A DNA stretch of 64,000 nucleotides from Longimicrobium sp. (GTDB lineage Bacteria > Gemmatimonadota > Gemmatimonadetes > Longimicrobiales > Longimicrobiaceae), in NCBI RefSeq assembly GCF_036388275.1, contig NZ_DASVSF010000008.1, positions 178,173-242,172 of the forward strand. Reading direction: 5' to 3'. Within the stretch, counting starts at the first letter, position 1. Each line of letters begins with the position of its first letter. The translations under genes were made by a program, and so were the position numbers. Shown here piece by piece: positions 52,298 to 61,521 of this stretch. The notes under the pieces are model-generated. The model saw only the letters and a list, made by a program, of their open reading frames with translations, was not told the origin of the DNA and did no database searches.

Positions 52298-52729
52298 ATG
52301 GACATCCGCATCCGCCCCCCCGCCGACGCCGACCTCCCCGCCTTGGCTGCCCTGATGGCTGACCTCGGCTATCCCGCGTCGCCCGAGCAGCTGCGCGCAC
52401 GGCTGGCGCGCATCCACGGCAATCACGAGTACGCCACCCTCGTCGCGGAGGTGGACGGCGAGGTGGTAGGGATGATCGGCCTGCAGCGGGGATGGGCGTA
52501 CGAGCACGACCGGCCGGTCGTGCGCATCCTGGCGCTGGTAGTCAGCGAGGTGATGCGCGGCCGGGGCGTGGGGGCGCGGCTGGTGGACGAAGCGGAAGAG
52601 TGGGCCGACGAGCGCGGGGCGTACGCCGTGCACCTGACGACATCGCTGCACCGCGACGAGGCGCACCGGTTCTACGAGCGGATGGGCTTCGAGCGGACCG
52701 GGTGGCGCTACGTCAGGCGGATGGACTGA
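52298..52729 (+). CDS. GNAT family N-acetyltransferase
   Basis: A 143-residue acetyltransferase. Opening I-R-I-R-P-P-A-D-A-D-L-P-A-L, acetyl-CoA loop V-M-R-G-R-G-V-G-A-R-L and C-terminal R-F-Y-E-R-M-G-F-E-R-T-G. Complete and normal length. Substrate unknown. It is divergent from the small hydrophilic protein, 66 bases apart. Confidence 0.9.
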   Translation: MDIRIRPPADADLPALAALMADLGYPASPEQLRARLARIHGNHEYATLVAEVDGEVVGMIGLQRGWAYEHDRPVVRILALVVSEVMRGRGVGARLVDEAEEWADERGAYAVHLTTSLHRDEAHRFYERMGFERTGWRYVRRMD

Positions 52730-52735
52730 CGGCGA

Positions 52736-52921
52736 TCAGGGCTGCCAGGTGATCAACGCCACGCCACCCGCCACAAACAGGATCAGCCCGAGCATGCGGA
52801 CGCTGGTGGAGCCCGCCTCGGGCTCTTCGGCGCGGCGCCACACGGCGCGGCTGACGTGCTCGTCGGCAAGGATCAGGGCGAGGCCCAGGAGAACGGACGC
52901 AATACCGAGGATTGCGGGCAT
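52736..52921 (-). CDS. Small two-helix membrane protein
   Basis: A 61-residue protein with hydrophobic N- and C-terminal segments (I-L-G-I-A-S-V-L-L-G-L-A-L-I-L-A and L-G-L-I-L-F-V-A-G-G-V-A-L) and an acidic/basic middle. GGAG precedes the ATG at 52921. Convergent with the acetyltransferase gene, seven bases apart. Function unknown. Confidence 0.6.
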   Translation of the reverse strand: MPAILGIASVLLGLALILADEHVSRAVWRRAEEPEAGSTSVRMLGLILFVAGGVALITWQP

Positions 52922-53030
52922 GGACGGCTCCAGCGGGGGGATCAAGAAGAGGGGAACTGCGTCCGCCGCCGGGAACAGACGGCGGACGCAGATCAATATG
53001 GCGCGGCCCGTCCGGGGCGCAAGGGCGTCG

Positions 53031-53435
53031 TCAGCGGACGGTGAAGGGCTCCGTCGACACCCGCTCGGCATCCCCATCCGACTCCTCGATGCGCGTGCTG
53101 ACCCGGTACGTGCCCGCGCGAAGGTCCGCGGGGAGCGGCAGCTGGCCCGTGGCGCGTTCACCGGGCTTCAGCGAGAGCAAAATGCCCAGGCACGTGGTCC
53201 CCGTGCCTTCCGCCGGCGTCCACCCCGTGCTCGAAAAGCGCTCCAGCTGGCTGAAGCAGAGGTTGTATCCCACGCTGCCGTCTGAGGTGTTCGCCAGTTC
53301 CAGCGTCGCCGCCTCTCCCGCGGCGTACTTCGAACGGTCGGTGCGCAGCGTGGCATCGGCGTCCTCCTGGGGAAGCAGTCCGTTGGCGCATCCCCCGCAC
53401 ACCAGCACGAGCAGCAGGGCCAGCATCTTTTTCAT
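53031..53435 (-). CDS. Small lipoprotein with Ig-like region
   Basis: A 134-residue lipoprotein (M-K-K-M-L-A-L-L-L-V-L-V-C-G-G-C, lipobox C-G-G-C) with a beta-rich domain: Y-A-A-G-E-A-A-T-L-E-L-A-N-T-S and A-G-T-Y-R-V-S-T-R-I. This resembles intracellular-proteinase-inhibitor-like or Ig-like folds. AAGGACG precedes the ATG. Function unknown. Confidence 0.7.
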   Translation of the reverse strand: MKKMLALLLVLVCGGCANGLLPQEDADATLRTDRSKYAAGEAATLELANTSDGSVGYNLCFSQLERFSSTGWTPAEGTGTTCLGILLSLKPGERATGQLPLPADLRAGTYRVSTRIEESDGDAERVSTEPFTVR

Positions 53436-53566
53436 CGTGACGTCCTTCGGAGGCTTGGATTGAATCACCTGTCTTCGAATCTGCCGGAACAACGCGCGCG
53501 GCCCGCCCGGTGTGACACCCGGCTTGACACCCCCCGGCGCGCGTTCGATTGTAGGAGTTCCCACAC

Positions 53567-56383
53567 GTGTATACGGAATCCGCAACCGACGGACGGAGGC
53601 GCACCGCTTTGATTTCGTTCAGAACACGCCGCGCTGCCTGTGCGCTGGCGCTAAGCGCCGGAGTGCTGGCATCGGCGCGCGCGGAGGCGCAGCAGCGGCT
53701 GACCAGCCCCGAGCAGCACTTCGGCCACGCCATCGGCGCCGACTACGTGCTGCCCAACTACCAGGCGCTGACGGCGTACTGGCGCAAGCTGGACGCCGAG
53801 AGCGACCGGATGACCATGGTGGACATCGGCCGCACGGCCGAGGGGCGCACCCAGCTGATGGCCATCGTCACCAGCCCCCAGAACCACCGCACCCTCGAGC
53901 GCTACCGCGAAATCAGCCGCACCCTGGCCATGGGCCGGGCGGACAGCGCCACGGCCGCGCGGCTGGCGGCGGAAGGCAAGGCGGTGGTGTGGATCGACGG
54001 CGGGCTGCACGCCAACGAGGTGCTGGGCGCGCAGCAGCTGATGGAAACGCTGTGGCAGTTCGTCAGCCGCGACGACGCCGAGACGCGGCGCATTCTGGAC
54101 GACGTGATCATCCTGTTCGTGCACGCCAACCCGGACGGCATGGACCTGGTCAGCGACTGGTACATGCGCAATCCCAACCGCGAGGCGCGCTCCACGGGCA
54201 ACATTCCGCGGCTGTACCAGAAGTACATCGGCCACGACAACAACCGGGACTTCTACGCCTCGACGCAGCCCGAGACGGAGAACATGAACCGGGTGATGTA
54301 CCGCGAGTGGTTCCCGCAGATCGTCTACAACCACCACCAGACGGGCCCCACCGGCACGGTGATGTTCGCGCCGCCCTTCCGTGACCCGTTCAACTACGTG
54401 TACGACCCGCTGATCGCCACCGGCATCGACATGGTGGGCAGCGCCATGCACAACCGCTTCATCGCGGAGCGGAAGCCGGGCGTCACCACGCGCCGCGGCG
54501 CCAACTACAGCACCTGGTGGAACGGCGGCCTGCGCACGACGACGTACTTTCACAACATGATCGGGCTGCTGACGGAAACCATCGGCAATCCCACGCCCAT
54601 GGACATTCCGTTCGTGCCCAGCCGGCAGCTTCCCAGCACCGACTTGGTGTCGCCCATCGCGCCGCAGCGGTGGCACTTCCGCCAGTCCATCGACTACTCG
54701 GTGACGGCCAACTACGCGGTGCTCGATTACGCCAGCCGCTACCGGCCCACGCTCCTGATGAACTTCTGGCGGATGGGCCGCAACTCCATCGAGCGCGGCA
54801 GCACCGACAGCTGGACCACGTATCCGCGCCGGGTGGATTCGGTGCGCGCGGTGATCGCGTCGGAGCGACAGGGGCAGCGCAACGACGGAACGGGGGTGAT
54901 GTCGGCCGGGGGGCTGTTCCAAGGCGCGCCGAACGCGCAGGAGTCCGCGCGCTACTTGGGCCTGCTGCGCCGCCCGGAGTGGCGCGATCCGCGGGCGTAC
55001 GTCATCCCCAGCAGCCAGGCAGACTTCGCCACGGCCACCAAGTTCGTCAACGCGCTGCTGGAGACCGGGGTGCAGGTGCACCGGGCCACGGCGCAGTTCT
55101 CCGCGGGCGGACGGACGTATCCCGCGGGCTCGTTCGTGGTGCAGACGGCGCAGCCGTTCCGCCCGCACGTGCTGGACATGTTCGAGCCGCAGGACCACCC
55201 CAACGACTTCCTGTACGAGGGCGGCCCGCCCATTCCCCCGTACGACAACGCGGGATGGACGCTGGCGTACCAGATGGGCGTGGAGTTCGACCGCATGCTG
55301 GAAAGCGTGTCCGGCCCGTTCGTGCAGATCGACGAATGGAACCTGCCCGCGCCGCGCGGGCGTCTGGAGGCGCCGCGGGGCATGCCCGCCGCCTACGTGC
55401 TGTCGCCGGCGCAGAACGATGCGTTCACCGCCGTCAATCGCCTGATGGCCGCCGGCATTCCCGTGCGGCGCACTTCCACCGGCAGCTTCTCGGTCCCGGC
55501 TCGCGAGTCGCACGCGCTGCTGCAGCGGCTGGCGGACTCATTGGGAATCCGGGTGGAGGCGTCGGGACGCGCGCCGGAGGGCACGCTGCTGAAGCCCGCG
55601 CGCATCGGCCTGGTAGACCGCTACGGCGGGCTGATGCCCAGCGGCTGGACGCGGTGGATCCTGGAGCAGTTCCAGTTCCCCCACCAGGTGGTGTTCCCGC
55701 CGGAGCTGGACGCTGGCAACCTGAACGCGAAGTACGACGTGCTGGTGTTCGTGGACGGCGCCATCCCCGAGCGGGAGCCGCGCGGCGGCAGCATGGCGGG
55801 GATGCCCAGCCCCGACGCGGTGCCGGCGGAGTTCCGCGGGCAGTTGGGGAATGTGACGATCGAGCGGACGGTGCCGCAGTTGCGCGCCTTCATGCAGAAC
55901 GGGGGCACGGTGCTCACCGTCGGAAGCTCCACGGTGCTGGCGCAGCACCTGGGGCTGCCCATCACCGACTACCTGACCGAGGCCGGGGCTGACGGACAGC
56001 CGCGCCACCTGCCGCGTGAGAAGTACTACATCCCCGGCAGCATCCTGCGCGTGAAGGTGGACGCGAGCGCGCCGATCGCCGCGGGGATGCGCGAGCAGGC
56101 GGACGTGATGTTCGACGACTCGCCCGTGTTCCGCCTCGGCCCCGGCGCGGAAGCCGCGGGGATCCGCCGGATCGCCTGGTTCGACACGGCGACGCCGCTG
56201 CGGAGCGGATGGGCGTGGGGGCAGCAGCACCTGCAGGGCGGCGCGGCCATCGTTTCGGCGCCCGTCGGCCGGGGGATGCTGTACCTGTTCGGGCCGGAGA
56301 TCGCGTTCCGCGCGCAGCCGCACGGCACGTTCCGGTTCCTGTTCAACGGCCTGATGGCGCCTGCGCAGCCGCCGGCGCGGTAA
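53567..56383 (+). CDS. Large secreted M14-family metallocarboxypeptidase
   Basis: A 938-residue exported peptidase. The signal sequence (F-R-T-R-R-A-A-C-A-L-A-L-S-A-G to A-E-A-Q) is followed by an M14 catalytic domain with zinc ligands H148-A-N-E151, H256 or H257 in N-H-H-Q, and catalytic Glu337 in L-L-T-E-T-I-G. The last 450 residues form a second region with flavodoxin/GATase-like pieces (R-I-G-L-V-D-R-Y-G-G and V-L-T-V-G-S-S-T). Start is GTG at 53567 with GGAG upstream. This long M14 type is common in Gemmatimonadota. Confidence 0.88.
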   Translation: MYTESATDGRRRTALISFRTRRAACALALSAGVLASARAEAQQRLTSPEQHFGHAIGADYVLPNYQALTAYWRKLDAESDRMTMVDIGRTAEGRTQLMAIVTSPQNHRTLERYREISRTLAMGRADSATAARLAAEGKAVVWIDGGLHANEVLGAQQLMETLWQFVSRDDAETRRILDDVIILFVHANPDGMDLVSDWYMRNPNREARSTGNIPRLYQKYIGHDNNRDFYASTQPETENMNRVMYREWFPQIVYNHHQTGPTGTVMFAPPFRDPFNYVYDPLIATGIDMVGSAMHNRFIAERKPGVTTRRGANYSTWWNGGLRTTTYFHNMIGLLTETIGNPTPMDIPFVPSRQLPSTDLVSPIAPQRWHFRQSIDYSVTANYAVLDYASRYRPTLLMNFWRMGRNSIERGSTDSWTTYPRRVDSVRAVIASERQGQRNDGTGVMSAGGLFQGAPNAQESARYLGLLRRPEWRDPRAYVIPSSQADFATATKFVNALLETGVQVHRATAQFSAGGRTYPAGSFVVQTAQPFRPHVLDMFEPQDHPNDFLYEGGPPIPPYDNAGWTLAYQMGVEFDRMLESVSGPFVQIDEWNLPAPRGRLEAPRGMPAAYVLSPAQNDAFTAVNRLMAAGIPVRRTSTGSFSVPARESHALLQRLADSLGIRVEASGRAPEGTLLKPARIGLVDRYGGLMPSGWTRWILEQFQFPHQVVFPPELDAGNLNAKYDVLVFVDGAIPEREPRGGSMAGMPSPDAVPAEFRGQLGNVTIERTVPQLRAFMQNGGTVLTVGSSTVLAQHLGLPITDYLTEAGADGQPRHLPREKYYIPGSILRVKVDASAPIAAGMREQADVMFDDSPVFRLGPGAEAAGIRRIAWFDTATPLRSGWAWGQQHLQGGAAIVSAPVGRGMLYLFGPEIAFRAQPHGTFRFLFNGLMAPAQPPAR

Positions 56384-56388
56384 AAGAG

Positions 56389-56485
56389 CATCACGCAGAG
56401 GGCGCAGAGGGGAACGGAGAGGACGCAGAGGCGCTTGCATGCCCTCTGCGTCCTCTCTGTCTTCTCTGCGTCCTCTGCGTGAGAT
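56389..56485. repeat. Long imperfect inverted repeat, CACGCAGAG family
   Basis: Arms built from TCACGCAGAGGGCGCAGAGG and AGGACGCAGAGG words face their complements across GCGCTTGCAT. Homologous to 15797-15903. It lies between the M14 gene and the radical SAM gene. Confidence 0.9.
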
Positions 56486-56612
56486 GCAGTTTCTGGTTTT
56501 TCGCGCGGCACGATCCCGCGGCAACGCTGTATAAACATTTGACATCGGCCGGCGCGCAGCGCTACGTTATTCGGTGTCTGTTCGGATTCGGGGAAACGCA
56601 GGGACGGGGTGC

Positions 56613-57869
56613 ATGGAAGTCGCCGACAAGCTCGCTATTCTCGCCGACGCCGCGAAGTACGATGCGTCGTGCTCCAGCAGCGGCGCCAAGGGACGCAAGG
56701 GCGGGACGAAGGGGCTGGGCTCCACCGAGGGCACCGGCATCTGCCACAGCTACACGCCGGACGGCCGGTGCGTGTCGCTGCTGAAGATCCTGCTCACCAA
56801 CGTCTGCATCTACGACTGCCAGTACTGCATCAACCGCAGCAGCAGCAGCGTCCGCCGCGCGCGCTTCACGGTGCAGGAAGTGGTAGACCTCACGCTGGAC
56901 TTCTACCGCCGCAACTACATCGAGGGGCTGTTCCTGAGCTCCGGGATCATCCGCACCCCGGACTACACGATGGAGCAGCTGGTGCTCGTCGCGAAAACGC
57001 TGCGGCGCGAGCACGGATTCGCCGGCTACATCCACCTGAAGACCATCCCCGACGCCTCGCCCGAACTGCTGGACGAAGCCGGGCGCTGGGCCGACCGCCT
57101 GAGCATCAACGTCGAGCTGCCCACGCAGGAGAACCTCGACCGGCTGGCCCCCGAAAAGAAGCTGGTGCAGATCACCGGGGCCATGTCGCACCTGCGCGAC
57201 CGCATCGACCAGGCGAAGGGTGACGCGGGGCCCCGGCGCTCGCTTCCCGTGTTCGCCCCCGCCGGGCAGAGCACGCAGATGATCGTGGGCGCCACGGACG
57301 CGACCGACGCCGCCATCCTGTCCACCGCATCGGCGCTGTACGAAGGGCCCAAGCTGCGGCGCGTGTACTACTCGGGGTTTTCGCCCATCCCCGACGCCGC
57401 GTCCGCGCTGCCCGTCGTCCCCACGCCGCTCATCCGCGAGCACCGGCTTTACCAGGCCGATTGGCTGATGCGGTTCTACGGCTTCGGCGCCGACGAGCTG
57501 ACCACGCGCGAGGCACCCAACCTGGATCTTTCGATGGATCCCAAGGTCTCGTGGGCCCTCCGCAACCGCGAGCGCTTTCCCGTGGACGTGAACCGCGCCC
57601 CCAGGGAAGACCTGCTGCGCATCCCCGGCCTGGGCGCCCGAAACGTCAAGCGCATCCTGGCCTCGCGGCGGTGGATGAGCATCCGCATCGACGACCTGCG
57701 CCGGCTGGGCATTCCGCTGCGCCGCTCGCTTCCTTTCATCATCACCGCCGACCACCGCCCGACGCTGCTCGGCCCGGACTCGCTGGACCTGCGCGACCGC
57801 ATCGCTCCCAAGGCCGCACAGGTGGACCTGTTCGAGTCGGCCGTGGCGGCCACGCACGGGGAGCTGTGA
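56613..57869 (+). CDS. Putative DNA modification/repair radical SAM protein (UDG-linked family)
   Basis: A 418-residue radical SAM enzyme. The cluster cysteines are C65-I-Y-D-C69-Q-Y-C72; an upstream Cys in Y-D-A-S-C-S-S-S-G is family-typical. S-S-G-I-I-R-T-P and L-P-T-Q-E-N-L are barrel motifs. The C terminus carries a helix-hairpin-helix (V-N-R-A-P-R-E-D-L-L-R-I-P-G-L-G), suggesting DNA contact. The family is linked in genomes to uracil-DNA glycosylase-like and DUF4130 proteins; the reaction is unknown. The next gene is the DUF4130 partner. Confidence 0.9.
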   Translation: MEVADKLAILADAAKYDASCSSSGAKGRKGGTKGLGSTEGTGICHSYTPDGRCVSLLKILLTNVCIYDCQYCINRSSSSVRRARFTVQEVVDLTLDFYRRNYIEGLFLSSGIIRTPDYTMEQLVLVAKTLRREHGFAGYIHLKTIPDASPELLDEAGRWADRLSINVELPTQENLDRLAPEKKLVQITGAMSHLRDRIDQAKGDAGPRRSLPVFAPAGQSTQMIVGATDATDAAILSTASALYEGPKLRRVYYSGFSPIPDAASALPVVPTPLIREHRLYQADWLMRFYGFGADELTTREAPNLDLSMDPKVSWALRNRERFPVDVNRAPREDLLRIPGLGARNVKRILASRRWMSIRIDDLRRLGIPLRRSLPFIITADHRPTLLGPDSLDLRDRIAPKAAQVDLFESAVAATHGEL

Positions 57870-57873
57870 GGGG

Positions 57874-57910
57874 CAGTGCGTTGGTGCGTGAGTGCGTTCG
57901 TGCGGAAGTG
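57874..57910 (+). repeat. Degenerate AGTGCGTG octamer cluster
   Basis: Units AGTGCGTT, GGTGCGTG, AGTGCGTT, CGTGCGGA sit between the stop of the radical SAM gene and the start of the DUF4130 gene. Confidence 0.8.
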
Positions 57911-57921
57911 AAGGCCGCGAG

Positions 57922-58797
57922 ATGAGGACCGTCGTGTTCGCGCCGACGTTCGAGCGGTGGCGGGTGGCGGCTCGCGCGCTGCTGGTGGAGGGCGTGGAGC
58001 CGCGTTCCGTCGTCTGGCAGGCGGGGGATGACCAGCAGCCGCTGCTCGGGTTGGCGGATGATCTGCCTGACGTGGCGGCACGTTCGGCCGCGGCGGACGG
58101 GATGCGCGTGCCGCGGCGGTTCGTGGAGGCGGCGCAGTGGGTGGCGTGCCATCGCGACGCGGAGCGGTGGGGACTGATGTACCGCGTGTTGTGGCGGCTG
58201 ACGCATGGGGAGCGCGGGTTGATGGAGGTGGCGCCCGACCCTGACGTGCACCGGCTGCTGCGGATGGAAAAGGCGGTGCGGCGGGCGGAGCACAAGATGA
58301 AGGCGTTCGTCCGCTTCCGCGCGGTGGAGCACGCGGGGGAAACGCGCTACGTGGCGTGGTTCGAGCCCGAGCACGACGTGGTGGAGCACGCGGCGCCGTT
58401 CTTCGCGGAGCGGTTCGCGTCGATGGCGTGGTCCATCCTTACGCCCGGCGTCTGCACGCACTGGAACGGCGAGTCGCTGTCGTTCTCCCCGGGCGTTCCC
58501 CGCTCCGCCGCCCCCGGCGAAGATGAACTCGAAGCGCTCTGGAAAACGTACTACGCCAGCACCTTCAACCCCGGCCGCCTGCGCCCCGGCGCCATGCGCG
58601 CCGAAATGCCGCTGCGCTACTGGAAGAACCTTCCCGAAGCCCCCCTGATCGCGCCCCTCCTGCACGACGCCCCCGCCCGCGTCCGCCGCATGATCGAGCA
58701 GCGCTCCGAAGAACTCAAGCGCCCTCCACGCCGCCAAACCCCCGCCGTACAAGTGGTATCGGGTCCCGAGGTCCAGCCCCCCGCGGACGATTCATAA
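57922..58797 (+). CDS. DUF4130 family putative DNA-repair protein
   Basis: A 291-residue protein of the family linked to the preceding radical SAM gene. Features: V-V-F-A-P-T-F-E-R-W-R at the start, A-A-D-G-M-R-V-P, D-P-D-V-H-R-L-L-R-M-E-K-A-V-R-R-A-E-H-K-M-K-A-F, W-F-E-P-E-H-D and M-P-L-R-Y-W-K-N-L-P-E-A. In some genomes this domain is fused to a uracil-DNA glycosylase; here it is not, and no glycosylase is adjacent. Co-directional with the radical SAM gene, 52 bases apart. Confidence 0.87.
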   Translation: MRTVVFAPTFERWRVAARALLVEGVEPRSVVWQAGDDQQPLLGLADDLPDVAARSAAADGMRVPRRFVEAAQWVACHRDAERWGLMYRVLWRLTHGERGLMEVAPDPDVHRLLRMEKAVRRAEHKMKAFVRFRAVEHAGETRYVAWFEPEHDVVEHAAPFFAERFASMAWSILTPGVCTHWNGESLSFSPGVPRSAAPGEDELEALWKTYYASTFNPGRLRPGAMRAEMPLRYWKNLPEAPLIAPLLHDAPARVRRMIEQRSEELKRPPRRQTPAVQVVSGPEVQPPADDS

Positions 58798-58928
58798 CCA
58801 TCCTGCCTACGCGCACGTCCCGGGGGTGAACCCGCGGCTGGAACAGCGGAAAGCCCCGGCACAGGCCGCTAGCGCCTCCCGTTCGGGGCTTCACCTGCAC
58901 GCTCAGCGCATCTGTCGTAGCGCGCCTG

Positions 58929-59001
58929 TCATCCCGAGGAGCGGCCACGGGAACCCTGCCGGTCCGCTGAACTCCGCAGCGACCGAGGGGCGCGCCACAC
59001 A
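58929..59001. repeat. Dispersed TCATCCCGA element
   Basis: TCATCCCGAGGAGCGGCCAC at the left and GCAGCGACCGAGGGGCGCGC with CACACA at the right. Third copy of the family at 32144 and 39373. Confidence 0.8.
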
Positions 59002-59065
59002 ACCTTCCCAACACGAAAACCATCCAGTCCGAGAAGCCCGCGCAAGGCCCGGCTTCACCCGCGCT

Positions 59066-59341
59066 TTACTCGTCGTGCACGGCCTCGATCCGACGTACCG
59101 CGCGGTACATCCCGAACGCGTGAAGGTCTTCCGGGTGATAGACATGTGGCCCGTGGTGCTCAGTCAGCACGATCAACCAGCCCCGCCACTTGACGAGGAA
59201 TGCGGAGTTGTAGAACAGCACCGTCCCGTCATGGTGCTGCAGGTGGACGGCGTGGCGGAGCCGGGGGTCATCCGCACGCAGGTTCGCGTCCAGAGCCGCA
59301 GCCCTGCTCTTGGCATCCTTGTAGCTGGCTGTCGTTTTCAC
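59066..59341 (-). CDS. Small hypothetical protein
   Basis: A 91-residue protein (M-K-T-T-A-S-Y-K-D-A-K-S-R, then L-R-H-A-V-H-L-Q-H-H-D-G-T and T-E-H-H-G-P-H-V-Y-H-P-E-D) rich in His. The start is GTG at 59341 with GGGGAG six bases upstream. No family recognised; the compact beta/alpha pattern suggests a folded domain. Confidence 0.6.
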   Translation of the reverse strand: MKTTASYKDAKSRAAALDANLRADDPRLRHAVHLQHHDGTVLFYNSAFLVKWRGWLIVLTEHHGPHVYHPEDLHAFGMYRAVRRIEAVHDE

Positions 59342-59416
59342 ATGACGCTCCCCAGTGAACCGCGTCGCTCACCCCTACTTCCCGTCCCCTCTGATCCGCC
59401 CTAGAACCGCGGTACT

Positions 59417-59899
59417 TCAAGCGGCCTCCGCGTCGCCCATCAGATACCTGAGCGACGGAGGCTCGGACGGCTCACTCGACCGCGGGCGGCTCATGATCAA
59501 TACAATGTCGCCGTACCTGCTCCCCGATAAGCCATCCAATTCGTGCTCGATATCGACGCCCTGCCCTAGTTTGCTGGTCCAGTAGCCGGACTCCAGCTGG
59601 CGGGCGACATGGGTCCATTCGTTGTCCGCCGCAAAGATCGCCACCTTCTCGAGGCCGGGTACCAACTCCGCGTCGGACGCTACGACGTAACCCATCAGTT
59701 GGAAAACGGATTCGAGAGCCTTGACCGACCAGCCGATCTTGGCGGCTTCCGGCCACCATGAAAACTCGATCGGCGCCCACCACCGGCTATCCTGTCCCGC
59801 GGCCCAAGCAACGCAGTTGTATTTGCGTGACTCAGGGCTAGTAACTTGGAAGTGACCATTCCCGAGCCGTGGATACTTCGCGCGAAGCCAGTCATCCAT
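59417..59899 (-). CDS. Papain-like-fold hypothetical protein
   Basis: A 160-residue protein with an invariant-looking Y-N-C-V-A-W-A-A-G, an E-W-T-H-V-A-R-Q-L and W-T-S-K-L-G-Q-G-V-D-I-E-H. Cys, His and acidic residues in that order suggest a papain/NlpC-like fold, similar to proteins I recall as DUF7689. The ATG at 59899 follows GAGG by eight bases; a GTG at 59917 is an alternative. It overlaps the end of the next upstream gene, so the two are coupled. Confidence 0.65.
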   Translation of the reverse strand: MDDWLRAKYPRLGNGHFQVTSPESRKYNCVAWAAGQDSRWWAPIEFSWWPEAAKIGWSVKALESVFQLMGYVVASDAELVPGLEKVAIFAADNEWTHVARQLESGYWTSKLGQGVDIEHELDGLSGSRYGDIVLIMSRPRSSEPSEPPSLRYLMGDAEAA

Positions 59900-60311
59900 T
59901 GAGGTATCCTCGCTCACGCCCCCAATTCAGCCAGTGTTCCGTCACGCGAGGGATGTCGCCCCGATCTGCGTGTGGGACGGGATTCTCATTGGTGATCGCA
60001 TGCAGAGCCCAGAACCAGAACGAACCGGTTTCCTCCAGATCCTGGAACAACAGGGGCAATACGGGTGGCCCGAAGCCGATTATCTCCTGATATGCCGGAT
60101 GCTCGAAGAGGATCTTAGGTGACGAGTGGAACTGGGTGTCCTCCCGCCAGCGCGCCGCAAGATCCTCGAAGCGCCGCACCAGATCCTCTGACACGGGCCG
60201 ACTATCCGTGGTTTGAGGTGGACCGGACACCCGAGGACGCTGACGTGCCGCTGAGGCTGCCGCGGCTGCGGGTGCCACGTCGTGCCGGTAGCTGCGATCG
60301 TAGTCAACCAT
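59892..60311 (-). CDS. Conserved hypothetical partner of the papain-like protein
   Basis: A 139-residue protein. The second half is conserved-looking: F-E-D-L-A-A-R-W-R-E-D-T, S-S-P-K-I-L-F-E-H-P-A-Y-Q-E-I-I-G-F-G, F-W-F-W-A-L-H-A-I-T-N-E-N-P-V-P and W-L-N-W-G-R-E-R-G-Y-L. The first 45 residues are Ala/Arg-rich and may not all be translated. It is first in a two-gene unit with the papain-like gene. Possibly an immunity or antitoxin-type partner; inferred from the pairing alone. Confidence 0.6.
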   Translation of the reverse strand: MVDYDRSYRHDVAPAAAAASAARQRPRVSGPPQTTDSRPVSEDLVRRFEDLAARWREDTQFHSSPKILFEHPAYQEIIGFGPPVLPLLFQDLEETGSFWFWALHAITNENPVPHADRGDIPRVTEHWLNWGRERGYLNG

Positions 60312-60497
60312 GGATCTCTGGATCGCTAAGGGTAACGCCGCAAGCAACGGGAGACTGTCGCACACGATTTCGAAGCTAGACACAACTCTCAAGGCCAACA
60401 AGCGGGGCGATTGCGCCACGGGTGGGATTTTTGCCAATACTCGAACGGGAATCCGGCGCGTCCGCTCCGTCCGCCGAGCGGCAAACGATCAGAATCG

Positions 60498-61514
60498 ATG
60501 ACTGAAATTTTTCGCGCGAGGCCTGCGCACCACGGGCCGGATGGGCGGTTCCGGATTCCCTGGCCGCTGGAGGTGGCGGATGCGCGGGCCGGGGGCGGCG
60601 TGCTGCGCTGGCAGTGGGAGCGGATGTGGTCCAAGCAGGCGCCGAATCCCAGCCCGTCGGACCTGCCGCGCGCCACGCCAGACATCGCGCGGCCGCGGGC
60701 AGTGGCGGACGAGATCCGCATCACCTGGATCGGACACGCCAGCTTTCTTCTGCAGCTCGGCGGGCTGAACCTGCTGACCGATCCGCACTTCAGCGAGCGG
60801 GCATCGCCGCTGTCGTGGATGGGCCCCAAGCGCTTCACGCCACCGGGCCTCGCCCTTGGCGACCTGCCGCTCATCGACGCCGTCCTGCTTTCACACGACC
60901 ACTACGATCACCTCGACGAGTCGACCGTCGGCGAGCTCCACGCGACGTACGGCGATGCGCTGACGTGGATCGCGCCGCTGGGGCACGCGACGTGGCTCGC
61001 CGCGCGCGGCATCACCCGCAACGTGCACGACGTGGACTGGTGGGATACGGTGGAATTGCCCGCGGACGGCGGGCCGCTGGCCATCACCTGCGCGCCGGCC
61101 CAGCACTGGACGCGGCGCGGGCTGCGCGAGTTCAACGACCGGCTGTGGGGATCATTCGCGCTGCGGACTGCGGCGGGGCGCGGCGTCTACTTTGGAGGAG
61201 ACAGCGGGTATTTTCGCGGATACGGCGAGATCGGCCGGCGGCTGGGCCCGTTCGACGTCGTGATGATGCCCATCGGCGCGTACGATCCACGGTGGTTCAT
61301 GGCGCCGGCGCACATGAACCCCGAAGAGGCGGTGCGCGCCTACCGCGACCTGGGGGGGCGCGGCGCGTTCGTTCCCATGCACTGGGGCACCTTCCGCCTG
61401 ACGGACGAGGACCCGCTGGAGCCGCCCCTCCGCGCTCGGAAAGCGTGGGAAGACGCGGGGCTGCCGCCGGGGGACCTGCACGTCCTGCCCCACGGCGGCA
61501 CCCTCGTCCTCTGA
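60498..61514 (+). CDS. Metallo-beta-lactamase-fold hydrolase (NAPE-PLD/UlaG-like)
   Basis: A 338-residue hydrolase. I-T-W-I-G-H-A-S-F-L-L-Q-L opens the fold, the zinc motif is L-S-H-D-H-Y-D-H-L-D, followed by A-P-A-Q-H-W-T, F-G-G-D-S-G-Y-F and V-P-M-H-W-G-T. These features match the N-acylphosphatidylethanolamine phospholipase D-like group, which cleaves phosphodiester or lactone bonds. The ATG at 60498 gives M-T-E-I-F-R-A-R. Substrate unknown. Confidence 0.88.
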   Translation: MTEIFRARPAHHGPDGRFRIPWPLEVADARAGGGVLRWQWERMWSKQAPNPSPSDLPRATPDIARPRAVADEIRITWIGHASFLLQLGGLNLLTDPHFSERASPLSWMGPKRFTPPGLALGDLPLIDAVLLSHDHYDHLDESTVGELHATYGDALTWIAPLGHATWLAARGITRNVHDVDWWDTVELPADGGPLAITCAPAQHWTRRGLREFNDRLWGSFALRTAAGRGVYFGGDSGYFRGYGEIGRRLGPFDVVMMPIGAYDPRWFMAPAHMNPEEAVRAYRDLGGRGAFVPMHWGTFRLTDEDPLEPPLRARKAWEDAGLPPGDLHVLPHGGTLVL

Positions 61515-61521
61515 CCGTGGC

